From contig NZ_LT629751.1 of NCBI RefSeq assembly GCF_900104805.1, forward strand, positions 2,771,001 to 2,835,000: DNA of 64,000 nucleotides, written 5' to 3'. The DNA comes from Pseudomonas oryzae. GTDB lineage: Bacteria; Pseudomonadota; Gammaproteobacteria; Pseudomonadales; Pseudomonadaceae. Made by a program: the position numbers and the translations under genes. The notes below the pieces were generated by a model. The model made no database searches, was not told the DNA's origin, and was given only the letters and a program-made list of their open reading frames with translations. Below are positions 27,179 to 39,999 of the stretch, in pieces (positions within the stretch are counted from its first letter, which is position 1; every line of letters begins with the position of its first letter).

Positions 27179-27721
27179 TCACCACATCAGGTCGTCGGGC
27201 ACCACGAAGTCCTTGTACGGATCGTCCTCGTCCGCAGCCGACTCGACCACGGTGTTGAGCAGGATGATCCGGTGCGGCTCGCGCTCCTGGACCTTGAGCG
27301 CCGCCTCGCGGGGAACCAGCTCGTACTTGCCTTCCAGGCGCACGATGGCCAGGCTGCCGCGGCTGAGCTTGTCGCGCAGCAGCGGGTTGACCGCGATGCG
27401 CTTGACCTTCTTGTCGTCGACGAAGTTGTAGTAGTCGTCGCCATTCAGGCGCGGCAGGCGGGTGCCCTCGATCAGCTGCTTGACCTGGGCGGCCAGCGCC
27501 TTCTTCTGCGCCTTCTCCTGCTGCTGGCGGTTCAGCTCCTGGTCGCGCGCCTGCTTCTCGGCCTGCGCCTTGAGCGCCGCCTCGCGCTGCGAGTCGTCCT
27601 TCTCCGCCTGGCCCTTGTGCTCCAGACGCTGCTGCTTCTGCTTCTGCTTGACGGCCTGCTTGGCCTGCTTCTCGTTGACCAGGCCTGCCTTGAGCAGCTG
27701 GTCGCGTAGGGAAAGACTCAT
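27179..27721 (-). CDS. DUF2058 protein (YaiL family)
   Basis: 180 residues. The first 85 or so are a highly charged coiled coil rich in Gln, Lys and Glu (LVNEKQAKQAVKQKQKQQRLE and a long Ala/Gln/Lys stretch). The second half is a compact globular domain (LNGDDYYNFVDDKKVKRIAVNPL), the DUF2058 core. Related proteins have been described as nucleoprotein- or polysome-associated, but the function is unclear. It is the last gene of the relA-mazG unit, 78 bp after mazG. Confidence 0.88.
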   Translation of the reverse strand: MSLSLRDQLLKAGLVNEKQAKQAVKQKQKQQRLEHKGQAEKDDSQREAALKAQAEKQARDQELNRQQQEKAQKKALAAQVKQLIEGTRLPRLNGDDYYNFVDDKKVKRIAVNPLLRDKLSRGSLAIVRLEGKYELVPREAALKVQEREPHRIILLNTVVESAADEDDPYKDFVVPDDLMW

Positions 27722-27799
27722 GACGTACCTTGTGTCCGACGAATCCGGCAGGGTGCCGCGCCCGCAGGAAGCGGCACCGGAAAGAATCCAGCTGGGGAC

Positions 27800-28633
27800 C
27801 TAGCCGCAGGCGGGGCCTTCGCGCTCCAGGCGCTTGGCCTCGCCCCACAGGGCATCCAGCTCTTCGAGGGGACAATCTTCCATGCGCCGACCGGCTGTGC
27901 GCAAGGCCTGTTCGATGAACTGGAAACGCCGCTCGAACTTGCCGTTGGCCGCGCGCAGCGCCGCCTCCGGCTCGACTTTGAGATGGCGGGCCAGGTTGAC
28001 CACCACGAACAGCAGGTCGCCGACTTCCTCGGCGATGTGCTGCTGATCGCCCTCGGCCATCGCCTCGAGCACCTCGTCGAGCTCCTCGCGCAGCTTGTCC
28101 AGCACCGGCAGCGGCGCCGGCCAGTCGAAACCGACCTGGGCGGCGCGCTTCTGCAGCTTGGCTGCCCGCGACAGCGCCGGCAGCGCCTGGGGAATGTCGT
28201 CGAGCAGCGACAGCTGCTCCGGCGCGCCGGCCTTCTCGGCACGCTCCTCGGCCTTGATCTCCTCCCAGCGCTGCTTGATCGCCGCCTCCGACAGGCGAGC
28301 CAGATCCGGCGCGCCGTACAGGTCGCCGTCGGGGAACACGTGCGGATGGCGGCGCAGCAGCTTGCGGGTGATGCCGTCGACCACCTGGGCGAAGTCGAAG
28401 CGCCCCTCCTCGCGGCCCAGCTGGCTGTAGTAGACCACCTGGAACAGCAGGTCGCCGAGCTCGCCGGGCAGATGCTCGAAGTCGCCGCGCTCGATGGCGT
28501 CGGCCACCTCGTAGGCCTCCTCCAGGGTGTGCGGCACGATGCTGGCGTAGTCCTGCGCAAGATCCCAGGGGCAGCCGTACTGCGGGTCGCGCAGGCGGGC
28601 CATCAGGTGCAGCAGGTCGTTCAGTTGATACAT
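27800..28633 (-). CDS. mazG: Nucleoside triphosphate pyrophosphohydrolase
   Basis: 277 residues with two tandem MazG domains. The first begins MYQLNDLLHLMARLRDPQYG with CPWDLAQDYAS and EEAYEVADAIERGD, and the second has EEVGDLLFVVVNLARHLKVEPE (metal-binding E-E-x-D pattern). MazG hydrolyses (d)NTPs to monophosphates and in E. coli lowers ppGpp under starvation. Its place directly after relA fits that link. The start at 28633 is the conserved MYQL; a longer frame to 28669 lacks a ribosome binding site. Confidence 0.95.
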   Translation of the reverse strand: MYQLNDLLHLMARLRDPQYGCPWDLAQDYASIVPHTLEEAYEVADAIERGDFEHLPGELGDLLFQVVYYSQLGREEGRFDFAQVVDGITRKLLRRHPHVFPDGDLYGAPDLARLSEAAIKQRWEEIKAEERAEKAGAPEQLSLLDDIPQALPALSRAAKLQKRAAQVGFDWPAPLPVLDKLREELDEVLEAMAEGDQQHIAEEVGDLLFVVVNLARHLKVEPEAALRAANGKFERRFQFIEQALRTAGRRMEDCPLEELDALWGEAKRLEREGPACG

Positions 28634-28733
28634 GGCAGGTTCCGGGTTCGGTGATGCAGCGCGCGCCACGGCGCGGGCAAGGGGCCAACCGCCCCACCCC
28701 GCGCCGCGGCGACGCCCTGCCGTCGGCAGCCGC

Positions 28734-30977
28734 TCAGCTCGCGCGGCTGCGTTTGGCCTCGATGATGTTGGGCAACTGGGCGATGCGCGCCAGCAGCCGG
28801 CCGAGGGCGGCCATGCCGGGGATCTCGATGGTCAGGCGCATGTTGGCGGTGTTGTCGCTCTTGTCCGACTGGGTGTTGACCGCCAGCACGTTGATCTTCT
28901 CGTTGAGCAGCACCTGGGTGACGTCGCGCAGCAGGCCGGAACGGTCGTAGGCGCGGATCTGGATGTCCACCGGATAGGTCTTCGCCGGCGCCTGGCCCCA
29001 GCTGACCTGGATGATCCGCTGCGGCTCGCGCTCGCCGAGCTGCAGCACTGCCGGGCAGTCCTGGCGGTGGATGCTGACGCCGCGCCCCTGGGTGATGTAG
29101 CCGACGATCGCATCGCCCGGCACCGGCTGGCAGCAGCCGGCCATCTGGGTGAGCAGGTTGCCGACGCCGAGGATCTGGATCTCGTCGGCGCCGCCGCTGC
29201 GCGCGCTCGCCGGGCGGCGCGGCAGCAGCTCGAGCTGGTCGAAGCCGCGCTCGGGCTCGAGCAGCTGCTGGGCGGCGTTGACCACGTGGGCCAGGCGCAG
29301 GTCGCCGGCGCCGAGGGCGGCGAACAGGTCCTCGGCGTTCTTCAGGTTGCACTTCTCGGCCAGCTTGTCGAAGTCCACCCCCTGCAGGGCCAGGCGGTTC
29401 AGCTCGCGCTCGAGGTAGCTCTTGCCGGCGATCACGTTCTGGTCGCGCGCCTGCAGCTTGAACCAGTGGATGATCTTCGCCCGCGCCCGCGAGGTGGTCA
29501 CGTAGCCGAGGTTGGGGTTCAGCCAGTCGCGGCTTGGCGCACCGTGCTTGCCGGTGATGATCTCCACCTGCTCGCCGGTCTGCAGGCTGTAGTTGAGCGG
29601 CACGATGCGCCCGTTGACCTTGGCGCCGCGGCAGTTGTGGCCGATCTCGGTGTGCACCCGATAGGCGAAGTCCAGCGGCGTGGCGCCGGTGGGCAGGTCG
29701 ATGGCGTGGCCGTCGGGGGTGAACACGTAGACCCGGTCCGGCTCGATGTCGACGCGCAGCTGCTCGGCCAGGCCGCCGATGTCGCCCAGTTCCTCGTGCC
29801 ACTCGAGCACCTGACGCAGCCAGGCGATCTTCTCCTCGTAGTGGCTGGAGCCCGACTTGACGTCGGTGCCCTTGTACAACCAGTGCGCGCACACGCCCAG
29901 TTCGGCTTCCTCGTGCATGGCCTGGGTGCGGATCTGCACCTCGAGCACCTTGCCTTCCGGGCCGATCACCGCGGTGTGCAGCGAGCGATAGCCGTTTTCC
30001 TTGGGGTTGGCGATGTAGTCGTCGAATTCCTTGGGAATGTGCCGCCACAGGGTGTGCACGATGCCGAGCGCGGTGTAGCAGTCGCGCACCTCGGGCACCA
30101 GCACGCGCACCGCGCGCACGTCGTAGATCTGGCTGAATTCCAGGCCCTTGCGCTGCATCTTCCGCCAGATCGAATAGATGTGCTTGGCCCGGCCGCTGAT
30201 GTCGGCCTCGATGCCGGTGGCGGTCAGTTCGTCGCGCAGCTGCTGCATCACCTCGTTGATGTAGCGCTCGCGGTCCAGGCGCCGCTCGTGGAGCAGCTTG
30301 GCGATCTGCTTGTACTGCTCGGGCTGCAGGTAGCGGAAGGACAGATCCTCCAGCTCCCACTTGATGTGACCGATACCCAGGCGATGGGCCAGCGGCGCGT
30401 AGATGTCGAACACCTCGCGGGCCACCCGGTAGCGCTTCTCGTCGGGGGCGTTCTTCACCGCGCGGATGGCACAGGTACGCTCGGCCAGCTTGATCAGCGC
30501 CACGCGCACGTCGTCGATCATCGCCACCAGCATCTTGCGCAGGTTCTCCACCTGCGCCTGGCTGCCGAGCACCAGCGACTCGCGCGGGTTGAGGCTGGCG
30601 CTGATCGCCGCCATGCGCAGCACGCCTTCGACCAGCTTGGCCACCTGCGGGCCGAAACGCCGTGCCACCTCTTCGAGCTCGGCCTTGTCCTCGCGCACCG
30701 CGCGGTAGAGCACGGCAGCCACCAGCGACTCCTGGTCGAGCTTGAGATCGGCGAGGATCTCGGCGATCTCCAGGCCGGTGCGGAAGCTGGACATGCCCTC
30801 GGCCCAGATGTGCTTCGCGGCGATGGCCTGCTGCTCGGCCTCGCGAGCGAACTCGCAGGCCTTGCGCAGACTGTCCCGGTCGAGAGCCGGATCGACATCG
30901 AGGATGTGATCCAGCCAGGCCTCGAGGTTGATGCTGCCATCGGTGTTGACCGGCTGTTGCGCTCTTACCTGTACCAT
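28734..30977 (-). CDS. relA: GTP pyrophosphokinase (ppGpp synthetase I)
   Basis: 747 residues, the full RelA layout. An inactive hydrolase-like domain (about 60-200; the HD residues of SpoT are not intact) is followed by the synthetase domain (about 240-380; YDVRAVRVLVPEVRDCYTALG and ENGYRSLHTAVIGPEGK), TGS (VYVFTPDGHAIDLPTGATPLDFA), a helical and zinc-finger region (GCCQPVPGDAIVGYIT near 650, then DCP), and a C-terminal ACT domain. It makes (p)ppGpp from ATP and GTP/GDP when uncharged tRNA enters the ribosome. It lies between rlmD and mazG on the same strand. Confidence 0.97.
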   Translation of the reverse strand: MVQVRAQQPVNTDGSINLEAWLDHILDVDPALDRDSLRKACEFAREAEQQAIAAKHIWAEGMSSFRTGLEIAEILADLKLDQESLVAAVLYRAVREDKAELEEVARRFGPQVAKLVEGVLRMAAISASLNPRESLVLGSQAQVENLRKMLVAMIDDVRVALIKLAERTCAIRAVKNAPDEKRYRVAREVFDIYAPLAHRLGIGHIKWELEDLSFRYLQPEQYKQIAKLLHERRLDRERYINEVMQQLRDELTATGIEADISGRAKHIYSIWRKMQRKGLEFSQIYDVRAVRVLVPEVRDCYTALGIVHTLWRHIPKEFDDYIANPKENGYRSLHTAVIGPEGKVLEVQIRTQAMHEEAELGVCAHWLYKGTDVKSGSSHYEEKIAWLRQVLEWHEELGDIGGLAEQLRVDIEPDRVYVFTPDGHAIDLPTGATPLDFAYRVHTEIGHNCRGAKVNGRIVPLNYSLQTGEQVEIITGKHGAPSRDWLNPNLGYVTTSRARAKIIHWFKLQARDQNVIAGKSYLERELNRLALQGVDFDKLAEKCNLKNAEDLFAALGAGDLRLAHVVNAAQQLLEPERGFDQLELLPRRPASARSGGADEIQILGVGNLLTQMAGCCQPVPGDAIVGYITQGRGVSIHRQDCPAVLQLGEREPQRIIQVSWGQAPAKTYPVDIQIRAYDRSGLLRDVTQVLLNEKINVLAVNTQSDKSDNTANMRLTIEIPGMAALGRLLARIAQLPNIIEAKRSRAS

Positions 30978-31128
30978 CGTTTGTCACCTTGTCTGCCACG
31001 GTGCGTCATGGCGCACCTGGTCCAGGGCCAAGCCTGGCCCTGATCATGCCGACCTTCTATGGGTCGGTCCGCTTTGGCAGGTCGTCGAACGATGCCGGCT
31101 GCTGCGCCGTCAACGTGACCACGACCCG

Positions 31129-32493
31129 CTACGGACGCTCCGCGTCCGCCTCGAACAACGCCATCGCCTCGACATGCGCCGTCTGCGGGAACATGTCGAG
31201 GATGCCGGCGCGCTTCAGGCGATAGCCCTGTTGCGCCAGCAGTGCCGCGTCGCGCGCCAGCGTGGCCGGGTTGCACGACACGTAGAGTATGCGCCGGGCC
31301 CCCAGACCGCGCAGCTGCGCGACCACCGCCGCCGCGCCGTCGCGCGGTGGATCGAGCAGCACCGCGGCGAAACCGCCACGCGCCCAGCTCGCCTGCCCCA
31401 GCGGCTGAGACAGGTCGGCACGGTAAAAGTGCGCATTGCCCTGCCCGTTGGCGGCGGCATTGGCCGCCGCCCGCTCGACCATCGCCTGCACGCCTTCCAC
31501 GCCGACCACCTCGGCCGCCCGCCGGGCTAGCGGCAGGGCGAAGTTGCCGAGACCGCAGAACAGGTCGAGCACCCGCTCGTCGGCTTGCGGCGCCAGCCAG
31601 TCGAGCGCCTGGGCGAGCATCGCCTCGTTGACCGACGCATTGACCTGGACGAAATCGCCGGGCCGCCAGGCCAGGGTCAGATCGTCGGCCTCAAGCCGGT
31701 AACCCAGCGGCTGCGCCGGATCGTCGGCCTGCGGCTCTCCTTCCGCCTGCCACCACAGCTGCGCCCCCTGCGCCGCGCAGAAGGCGCGCAGTGCGGCGCG
31801 GTCCTCCTCTGCCAGCGGCTGGATCAGGCGCACCAGCAGGGCATTGGCGGTGCCGTGGAACAGCTCGGCATGGCCGATCGCCTGCGGCTTGCGCAGTCCG
31901 CGCAAGACCTCGGGCAGCGCGGCGAGCAGCGGTTGCAAAGCCTGTACCAGCACCGGGCAGTGGTCCAGATCGACTATCGCCTGACTTGCCGCCGCGCGGA
32001 AACCGACTTCCAGCTGCCCGCTTTTGGAGCTCCAGCGCACCGCGATGCGGGCGCGCCGCCGATAGCCGAACTCCGGCCCGACCAGCGGCGGCGCCCACTC
32101 GGCGGGCTCCAGTGCCGCCACCCGGTGCAGCTGCTCGGCCAGCGTGCGCTGTTTCAGGGCGAGCTGCTCGGCGTGCGGCAGGTGCTGCAGGGTGCAGCCG
32201 CCACAGCGCCCGGCCAGCGCGCAGTGCGGCTCGCGGCGCAGCGCACTGGCGACCAGCACGCGCTCGACACGCGCGTCCACCACCTGGCTGCGCGCCGCCA
32301 GCACGCGGGCCTCGACCTCCTCGCCGGCCAGGGCACCGACGACGAACCAGGTGCGTCCGCCTTCATGGGCGATGCCCCGGCCGTCGTGCGCCAGGCGTTC
32401 GATGGTGAGGCGCTGCTTCTTGCCGACCGGCAGTTGCGCGGCGCGCGAACCGCCGCTCGGCTGGAAGCGCAGCCCTGTAGTGCGTTTGGCCAT
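31129..32493 (-). CDS. rlmD: 23S rRNA (uracil-1939-C5)-methyltransferase RlmD
   Basis: 454 residues. A TRAM domain ([24 protein letters not shown]) is followed by the iron-sulfur cluster cysteines ([10 protein letters not shown] near 88-97 and DHC near 180), then a Rossmann methyltransferase with the SAM loop [24 protein letters not shown] and the catalytic cysteine in [12 protein letters not shown]. It adds the C5 methyl to U1939 of 23S rRNA. It is transcribed ahead of relA, 151 bp apart, with an imperfect hairpin at 31022-31042 in between. Confidence 0.96.
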   Translation of the reverse strand: MAKRTTGLRFQPSGGSRAAQLPVGKKQRLTIERLAHDGRGIAHEGGRTWFVVGALAGEEVEARVLAARSQVVDARVERVLVASALRREPHCALAGRCGGCTLQHLPHAEQLALKQRTLAEQLHRVAALEPAEWAPPLVGPEFGYRRRARIAVRWSSKSGQLEVGFRAAASQAIVDLDHCPVLVQALQPLLAALPEVLRGLRKPQAIGHAELFHGTANALLVRLIQPLAEEDRAALRAFCAAQGAQLWWQAEGEPQADDPAQPLGYRLEADDLTLAWRPGDFVQVNASVNEAMLAQALDWLAPQADERVLDLFCGLGNFALPLARRAAEVVGVEGVQAMVERAAANAAANGQGNAHFYRADLSQPLGQASWARGGFAAVLLDPPRDGAAAVVAQLRGLGARRILYVSCNPATLARDAALLAQQGYRLKRAGILDMFPQTAHVEAMALFEADAERP

Positions 32494-32512
32494 CAGGCGA
32501 CCTGCAGAATCA

Positions 32513-32536
32513 GTGTAGGGTGCGCCACGCGCACCG
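32513..32536 (+). repeat. Dispersed intergenic hairpin element, copy B (GTAGGGTGCGCC type)
   Basis: GTGTAGGGTGCGC followed by CAC and GCGCACC makes a 7-bp stem with a 3-nt loop. It lies in the 69-bp gap between rlmD and cysM, upstream of rlmD. Its head matches copies A and C. Confidence 0.5.
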
Positions 32537-32562
32537 AGTGGAAAACGGAGTGAGCGGCCGCT

Positions 32563-33468
32563 TCAGGCCTGGGGCGCGTCGTAGACCCCGGTGGACAGGT
32601 AGCGGTCGCCGCGATCGCAGATGATCGCCACCATCACCGCGTTCTCCACCTCGCGCGACAGGCGCAGCATGGCCGCCACCGCGCCGCCCGAGGAGACGCC
32701 GCAGAAGATGCCCTCCTCGCGGGCCAGACGGCGCATCACCGTTTCGGCCTCGTCCTGCGCCATGTCGATCACCCGGTCGACCCGGCTGGCGTCGAAGATC
32801 TTCGGCAGGTACTCCTGCGGCCAGCGGCGGATGCCGGGGATGGCCGAGCCTTCCTGCGGCTGCAGGCCGACGATCTGCACCGCCGGATTCTGCTCCTTGA
32901 GGTAGCGCGAGGTGCCCATGATGGTGCCGGTGGTGCCCATCGAACTGATGAAGTGGGTGATGGTGCCCTGGGTCTGCCGCCAGATTTCCGGGCCGGTGCC
33001 CTCGTAGTGGGCCACCGGGTTGTCCTGGTTGCCGAACTGGTCGAGCACCTTGCCGCGGCCCTCGGCCTGCATCTTGAGCGCCAGGTCGCGGGCCCCCTCC
33101 ATGCCCTCGGCCTTGCTGACCAGCACCAGCTCGGCGCCGTAGGCGGTCATCGCCGCCTTGCGCTCGGCGCTCATGTTGTCCGGCATGATCAGGATCATCC
33201 GGTAGCCCTTGATCGCCGCGGCCATGGCCAGGGCGATGCCGGTGTTGCCGGAGGTGGCCTCGATCAGGGTGTCACCGGGCTGGATGTCGCCCCGCAGCTC
33301 GGCACGGTTGATCATCGACAGCGCCGGGCGATCCTTCACCGAGCCGGCCGGGTTGTTGCCTTCCAGCTTGACCAGAAGGGTGTTCGAGGTTTGTCCCGGC
33401 AGACGCTGCAGGCGTACCAGCGGGGTGTTGCCGATGCAATCGGCAATGGTGGGAAACTGCACGGTCAT
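32563..33468 (-). CDS. cysM: Cysteine synthase B (O-acetylserine sulfhydrylase B)
   Basis: 301 residues of the PLP fold-type II family. The PLP lysine lies in NPAGSVKDRPALSM, the substrate loop is EATSGNTGIALAMAAA, and SSMGTTGTIMGTSRYLKEQNP holds the phosphate-binding glycines. QPQEGSAIPGIRRWPQEYLPKIFDAS and RREEG-type variants are CysM-specific. It makes cysteine from O-acetylserine with sulfide or thiosulfate. It is divergent from gacS with about 210 bp between them. Confidence 0.96.
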   Translation of the reverse strand: MTVQFPTIADCIGNTPLVRLQRLPGQTSNTLLVKLEGNNPAGSVKDRPALSMINRAELRGDIQPGDTLIEATSGNTGIALAMAAAIKGYRMILIMPDNMSAERKAAMTAYGAELVLVSKAEGMEGARDLALKMQAEGRGKVLDQFGNQDNPVAHYEGTGPEIWRQTQGTITHFISSMGTTGTIMGTSRYLKEQNPAVQIVGLQPQEGSAIPGIRRWPQEYLPKIFDASRVDRVIDMAQDEAETVMRRLAREEGIFCGVSSGGAVAAMLRLSREVENAVMVAIICDRGDRYLSTGVYDAPQA

Positions 33469-33676
33469 GGCGCGCTCGGGTCATCGCAAGGCAAGGGAGG
33501 CCTATGATAACGACAAACGGCGCCGGTCGATAACACGGGACGGTAGTAGCTTATTCCTTACCGCAATAAGTAAACCGCTCTGCGCAGGGCGTTTCGCCTG
33601 TTCCGGCTGCGACGCTTTTGTCCGTCGCCGGGCAGACGCTACACTGCGGCGACCTTCACCCCTCGGGAGCATGGAC

Positions 33677-36466
<2,790 letters not shown>

Positions 36467-36479
36467 CCCGGAGTTCCCC

Positions 36480-37469
36480 GTGCGCCTGACCCTGTTCAGC
36501 AGCAAACCCTACGACCGCGACAGCTTCGCCGCCGCCAACCAGGCGCACGGCTTCGAGCTGCACTTCCTCGAGGCGCGCCTGGATACCGACACGGCGGCGC
36601 TGGCCAGCGGCAGCGAGGTGATCTGCGCCTTCGTCAACGACGACCTGTCCGCCCCCGTGCTGGAGCAGCTCAAGGCCGGTGGCACCCGCCTGATCGCCCT
36701 GCGCTCGGCCGGCTACAACCACGTCGACCTGGCCGCCGCCCAGGCTCTCGACCTGCCGGTGGTACGGGTGCCGGCCTATTCGCCGCATGCGGTGGCCGAG
36801 CACGCCGTGGCACTGGTGCTGGCCCTCAACCGGCGCGTCCACCGCGCCTTCAACCGCACCCGCGAAGGCGACTTCTCCCTGCACGGCCTGACCGGCTTCG
36901 ACCTCTGCGGCAAGACCGTCGGAGTGATCGGCAGCGGCCAGATCGGCGCGGTGTTCGCGCGCATCATGCTCGGCTTCGGCTGCGACGTGCTGCTCCACGA
37001 TCCGCACCCCGACGCCGCGCTCGAGGCGCTCGGCGCGCGCTACGCCGGCGTCGACGAGCTGCTCGCCACCAGCGACATCCTCAGCCTGCACTGCCCGCTG
37101 ACGCCCGCCACCCACCACCTGATCGACCAGGAGAGCCTGGCGCGCATGAAACCCGGCGCCATGCTGATCAACACCGGCCGCGGCGCGCTGGTCGACACCC
37201 CGGCGCTGATCGACGCGCTGAAGAGCGGCCAGCTCGGCTACCTGGGCCTGGACGTCTACGAGGAGGAGGCCGACCTGTTCTTCGAGGACCGCTCCGACCA
37301 GCCGCTGCAGGACGACGTGCTCGCCCGTCTGCTGACCTTCCCCAACGTGATCATCACCGCCCACCAGGCCTTCCTCACCCATGAGGCGCTGGCCGCGATC
37401 GCCACCACCACCCTGGACAACGTCGCCGCCTGGCAGGCCGGGCAGCCCAGCAACCGCGTGCTGCGCTGA
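36480..37469 (+). CDS. ldhA: D-lactate dehydrogenase (2-hydroxyacid dehydrogenase)
   Basis: 329 residues, GTG start with GGAG six bases upstream. The sequence [20 protein letters not shown] is typical of fermentative D-lactate dehydrogenase. The NAD loop is [15 protein letters not shown]; the catalytic triad lies in [22 protein letters not shown] (Arg), the Glu near [13 protein letters not shown], and His in ITAHQAFLT. It reduces pyruvate to D-lactate with NADH. It follows gacS by 13 bp, which is the usual order in pseudomonads. Confidence 0.94.
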   Translation: MRLTLFSSKPYDRDSFAAANQAHGFELHFLEARLDTDTAALASGSEVICAFVNDDLSAPVLEQLKAGGTRLIALRSAGYNHVDLAAAQALDLPVVRVPAYSPHAVAEHAVALVLALNRRVHRAFNRTREGDFSLHGLTGFDLCGKTVGVIGSGQIGAVFARIMLGFGCDVLLHDPHPDAALEALGARYAGVDELLATSDILSLHCPLTPATHHLIDQESLARMKPGAMLINTGRGALVDTPALIDALKSGQLGYLGLDVYEEEADLFFEDRSDQPLQDDVLARLLTFPNVIITAHQAFLTHEALAAIATTTLDNVAAWQAGQPSNRVLR

Positions 37470-37516
37470 AGCCTCGCGGGCAGCGTGCTAGCATGAGCGC
37501 ACTGCCCGGAGGCTCC

Positions 37517-37954
37517 ATGACCGAACACGATTTCCGCTACAACCTGCTCAACCCGCAACACACCCTCACCGAGTGCCGCGCCCTGGCCCCCGGCCACTAT
37601 CAGGTCACCGGCAACGGCGGCTCGATCCTGAGCGGCGACAGCCTGCTGGTCACCCTCAAGGGCAGCCGCGACCTGTGCATGCGCCTGACCGTGGAGAAGG
37701 TGCGCCACCTGATCAACCCGCCCGGCCAGTGGCTGGCGGTGGCCCGCGGGCCGGCATTCCGCGAGCTGAACATCCACACCTGGCAGGTGGCCTGCGATGG
37801 CTGCGGCGCGCAGCTCGATCTCGAGTTCGCCGTCGACGGCGCGCTGGGCGACAAGGCGCGTGCGCCGGCGGCCGAGGCACGCCTCGCCGAACTGGGCTGG
37901 CACAACCGCGCCGGCCGCCATCTCTGCCCGGGCTGCAACGCCAAGGAGGCCTGA
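37517..37954 (+). CDS. Small protein with C-terminal zinc-ribbon-like cysteines
   Basis: 145 residues, cytoplasmic. Four cysteines form two pairs: CDGCG near residue 94 and CPGC near residue 138, a likely metal-binding ribbon around a beta-rich middle (SLLVTLKGSRDLCMRLTVEKVRH). The start at 37517 has GGAGG four bases upstream; an in-frame ATG at 37493 overlaps that region. It follows ldhA by 47 bp and its stop overlaps the META-domain gene start. A conserved hypothetical protein occupies this place in pseudomonads. Function is not known to me. Confidence 0.82.
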   Translation: MTEHDFRYNLLNPQHTLTECRALAPGHYQVTGNGGSILSGDSLLVTLKGSRDLCMRLTVEKVRHLINPPGQWLAVARGPAFRELNIHTWQVACDGCGAQLDLEFAVDGALGDKARAPAAEARLAELGWHNRAGRHLCPGCNAKEA

Positions 37955-38358
37955 TGAGCCGCAGCATCCTCGCCGGCGCCTGCGCCGCCCTCGCCCTGAG
38001 CGGCTGCGCCAGCGCACCGCCGGCCCTCGAGCAGGAGCGCACCTACCGCGTCGAATGGCTCGGCGCCCTGCCACGGGTGGAGCGCAGCTATGTGACCATC
38101 ACCTTCGGCGCCGACGACCGCGCCTACGGCACCGGCGGTTGCAACCACTGGTTCGCCGGCTACGGCATCGAGGGCGAGATCCTGCGCTTCAGCCGGGTCG
38201 GCAGCACCCGCCGCCTGTGCTCCCCGGAGCTGATGGAGCAGGAGCAGCGCTTCTTCGACAGCCTGCGCCAGGTGCGCCGCTGGGACCTCTCGCCGCTCGG
38301 CGAGCTGCGCCTGTGGCCCGAGCAGGGCAAGCCGTTGCGCCTGCAGCCCGAGGGCTGA
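37954..38358 (+). CDS. META-domain lipoprotein (HslJ-like)
   Basis: 134 residues. The lipoprotein signal MSRSILAGACAALALSGC gives acylated Cys18, followed by AS (expected outer membrane). The META domain signature is clear (YGTGGCNHWFAGYGIEGE and RRLCSPELMEQEQRFFDSL). HslJ-type proteins are linked to novobiocin and heat responses, but the biochemistry is unknown. The start shares TGATG with the preceding stop, so the two are coupled. Confidence 0.88.
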   Translation: MSRSILAGACAALALSGCASAPPALEQERTYRVEWLGALPRVERSYVTITFGADDRAYGTGGCNHWFAGYGIEGEILRFSRVGSTRRLCSPELMEQEQRFFDSLRQVRRWDLSPLGELRLWPEQGKPLRLQPEG

Positions 38359-38381
38359 CCTGGCCCGCCCTCCTCGCCCGC

Positions 38382-39431
38382 TCAGAACAGCGCCAGCTGC
38401 TCGCCGCCTTCGCTCAGGTCGAGCAGGCGCACCCCCACGCCGATCAGCCGCACCGGCTTGCCGCCACGCGCGAAGGCGGCCGCCAGCAGGCGCTGGTAGC
38501 TGTCGGCGTCGCGACCGGCGCCGGCCTGTTCCAGGGTGGTGTGAGTGAAGTCGTGGAACTTCAGCTTGACCAGCGGCTTGTCCGCCCGGTAGCCGCTGTC
38601 CAGCCGCGCCAGGCGCCGCTCCAGCTGCTCCAGCAGCGCCGGCAGCTCGACCTGGCAGGCGGCCAGGTCCGGCAGGTCATGATCGAAGGTGTGCTCGACG
38701 CTGACGGTCTGCCGGCGCCGCTCCACCTGCACCGGGCGCTCGTCGATGCCGTGCGCCAGCTGCCAGAGGCGCTCGCCGAAGCTGCCGAACTCGCGCAGCA
38801 GCGCCAGCCGCGGCCACTCGCGCAGGTCGCGGCAGCGCTGGATGCCCAGGCGCGCCAGACGCTCGGCGGTGACCTTGCCCACTCCGTGCAGACGCGCCAC
38901 CGGCAGCGCGGCGACGAACGCCTCCACCTCGCCAGGGGTGATCACGCACAGGCCGTCCGGCTTGTGCCAGTCGCTGGCGATCTTGGCGAGGAACTTGTTC
39001 GGCGCCACCCCGGCCGACACCGTGATGTCCAGCTGTTCGCGCACCCGCCGGCGGATGTCCTGGGCGATGCGCGTGGCGCTGCCGGCAAAGTGCGCCGCCT
39101 CCGAGACGTCCAGATAGGCCTCGTCCAGCGACAGCGGCTCGATCAGCTCGGTGTAGTCCTGCAGGATGGCATGGATCTGCTGCGAGGCGGCCTTGTACGC
39201 CTCGAAGCGCGGCCGCACGATGAGCAGCTGCGGGCACAGCGCCAGCGCCTGCCGCGAGGCCATCGCCGAGCGCACACCGAAGGCACGCGCCTCGTAGTTG
39301 CAGGTGGCGATCACCCCGCGGCGGTCGGGGGCACCGCCGACCGCCATCGGCCGCCCGGCCAGGCGCGGGTCGTCGCGCATCTCGATGGCGGCGAAGAAGC
39401 AGTCGCAGTCGATGTGGATGATCTTGCGCAC
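38382..39431 (-). CDS. dinB: DNA polymerase IV
   Basis: 349 residues from a GTG start. It begins RKIIHIDCDCFFAAIEMRD, with the metal-binding D8 and the steric-gate FF. SLDEAYLDVSE holds the two catalytic acids (D, E), GVAPNKFLAKIASDWHKPDG follows, and the little-finger domain ends with the clamp-binding QLALF. This Y-family polymerase bypasses lesions and extends misaligned primers. I recognise the GTG at 39431 by alignment with known DinB starts; no good Shine-Dalgarno is visible, and the frame's upstream extension to 39647 overlaps the tRNA promoter. Confidence 0.95.
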   Translation of the reverse strand: MRKIIHIDCDCFFAAIEMRDDPRLAGRPMAVGGAPDRRGVIATCNYEARAFGVRSAMASRQALALCPQLLIVRPRFEAYKAASQQIHAILQDYTELIEPLSLDEAYLDVSEAAHFAGSATRIAQDIRRRVREQLDITVSAGVAPNKFLAKIASDWHKPDGLCVITPGEVEAFVAALPVARLHGVGKVTAERLARLGIQRCRDLREWPRLALLREFGSFGERLWQLAHGIDERPVQVERRRQTVSVEHTFDHDLPDLAACQVELPALLEQLERRLARLDSGYRADKPLVKLKFHDFTHTTLEQAGAGRDADSYQRLLAAAFARGGKPVRLIGVGVRLLDLSEGGEQLALF

Positions 39432-39609
39432 AGGCAGGCGGCGGGGCCGGACTCTGGAAATGACGGGCAGGCGGTCAGTGTAACGCCGCCGCAGGGGCAA
39501 ATGCTGCAATCCCCCTGCAAGCCCCGCCGGACGGGCTCTGCAGGGGCATCCGCAGCCGGAGCCGAGCACATAACTGCTTGATCCGGCGTCAGTTTTTTCA
39601 GAACCCCGC

Positions 39610-39637
39610 TTGACAGCCCGGCGTTTTCCCGTAGAAT
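39610..39637 (+). promoter_or_regulatory. Promoter of first tRNA-fMet gene
   Basis: TTGACA at 39610-39615 and TAGAAT at 39632-39637 with a 16-base spacer. The start point would fall about 7 bases before the tRNA. Confidence 0.85.
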
Positions 39638-39650
39638 CGCCGCCCACAGA

Positions 39651-39727
<77 letters not shown>

Positions 39728-39731
39728 CATT

Positions 39732-39764
39732 CGAAAAGGCCATTCTCCGGAATGGCCTTTTTCG
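39732..39764 (+). terminator. Terminator of tRNA-fMet copy 1
   Basis: Arms aaaaggccatt and aatggcctttt around ctccgg, followed by TTTCG. Confidence 0.9.
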
Positions 39765-39816
39765 TTTCCGCCGCCGGCATTTTCGCGGCAAGTCATTGAT
39801 TCAGAAAAACTATTGG

Positions 39817-39844
39817 TTGACTACCAGCCATTTGCGAGTAGAAT
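39817..39844 (+). promoter_or_regulatory. Promoter of second tRNA-fMet gene
   Basis: TTGACT at 39817-39822 and TAGAAT at 39839-39844, again with a 16-base spacer. The -35 region differs in sequence from copy 1. Confidence 0.8.
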
Positions 39845-39857
39845 GGCCGCCATCAGA

Positions 39858-39934
<77 letters not shown>

Positions 39935-39938
39935 TATT

Positions 39939-39970
39939 CGAAAAGGCCATTCTCCGGAATGGCCTTTTTC
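39939..39970 (+). terminator. Terminator of tRNA-fMet copy 2
   Basis: Same hairpin as after copy 1 (aaaaggccatt, ctccgg, aatggcctttt) followed by a T-run. Confidence 0.9.
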
Positions 39971-39999
39971 ATTTGCGCCGCCGCAACCGCGCCGGCTGT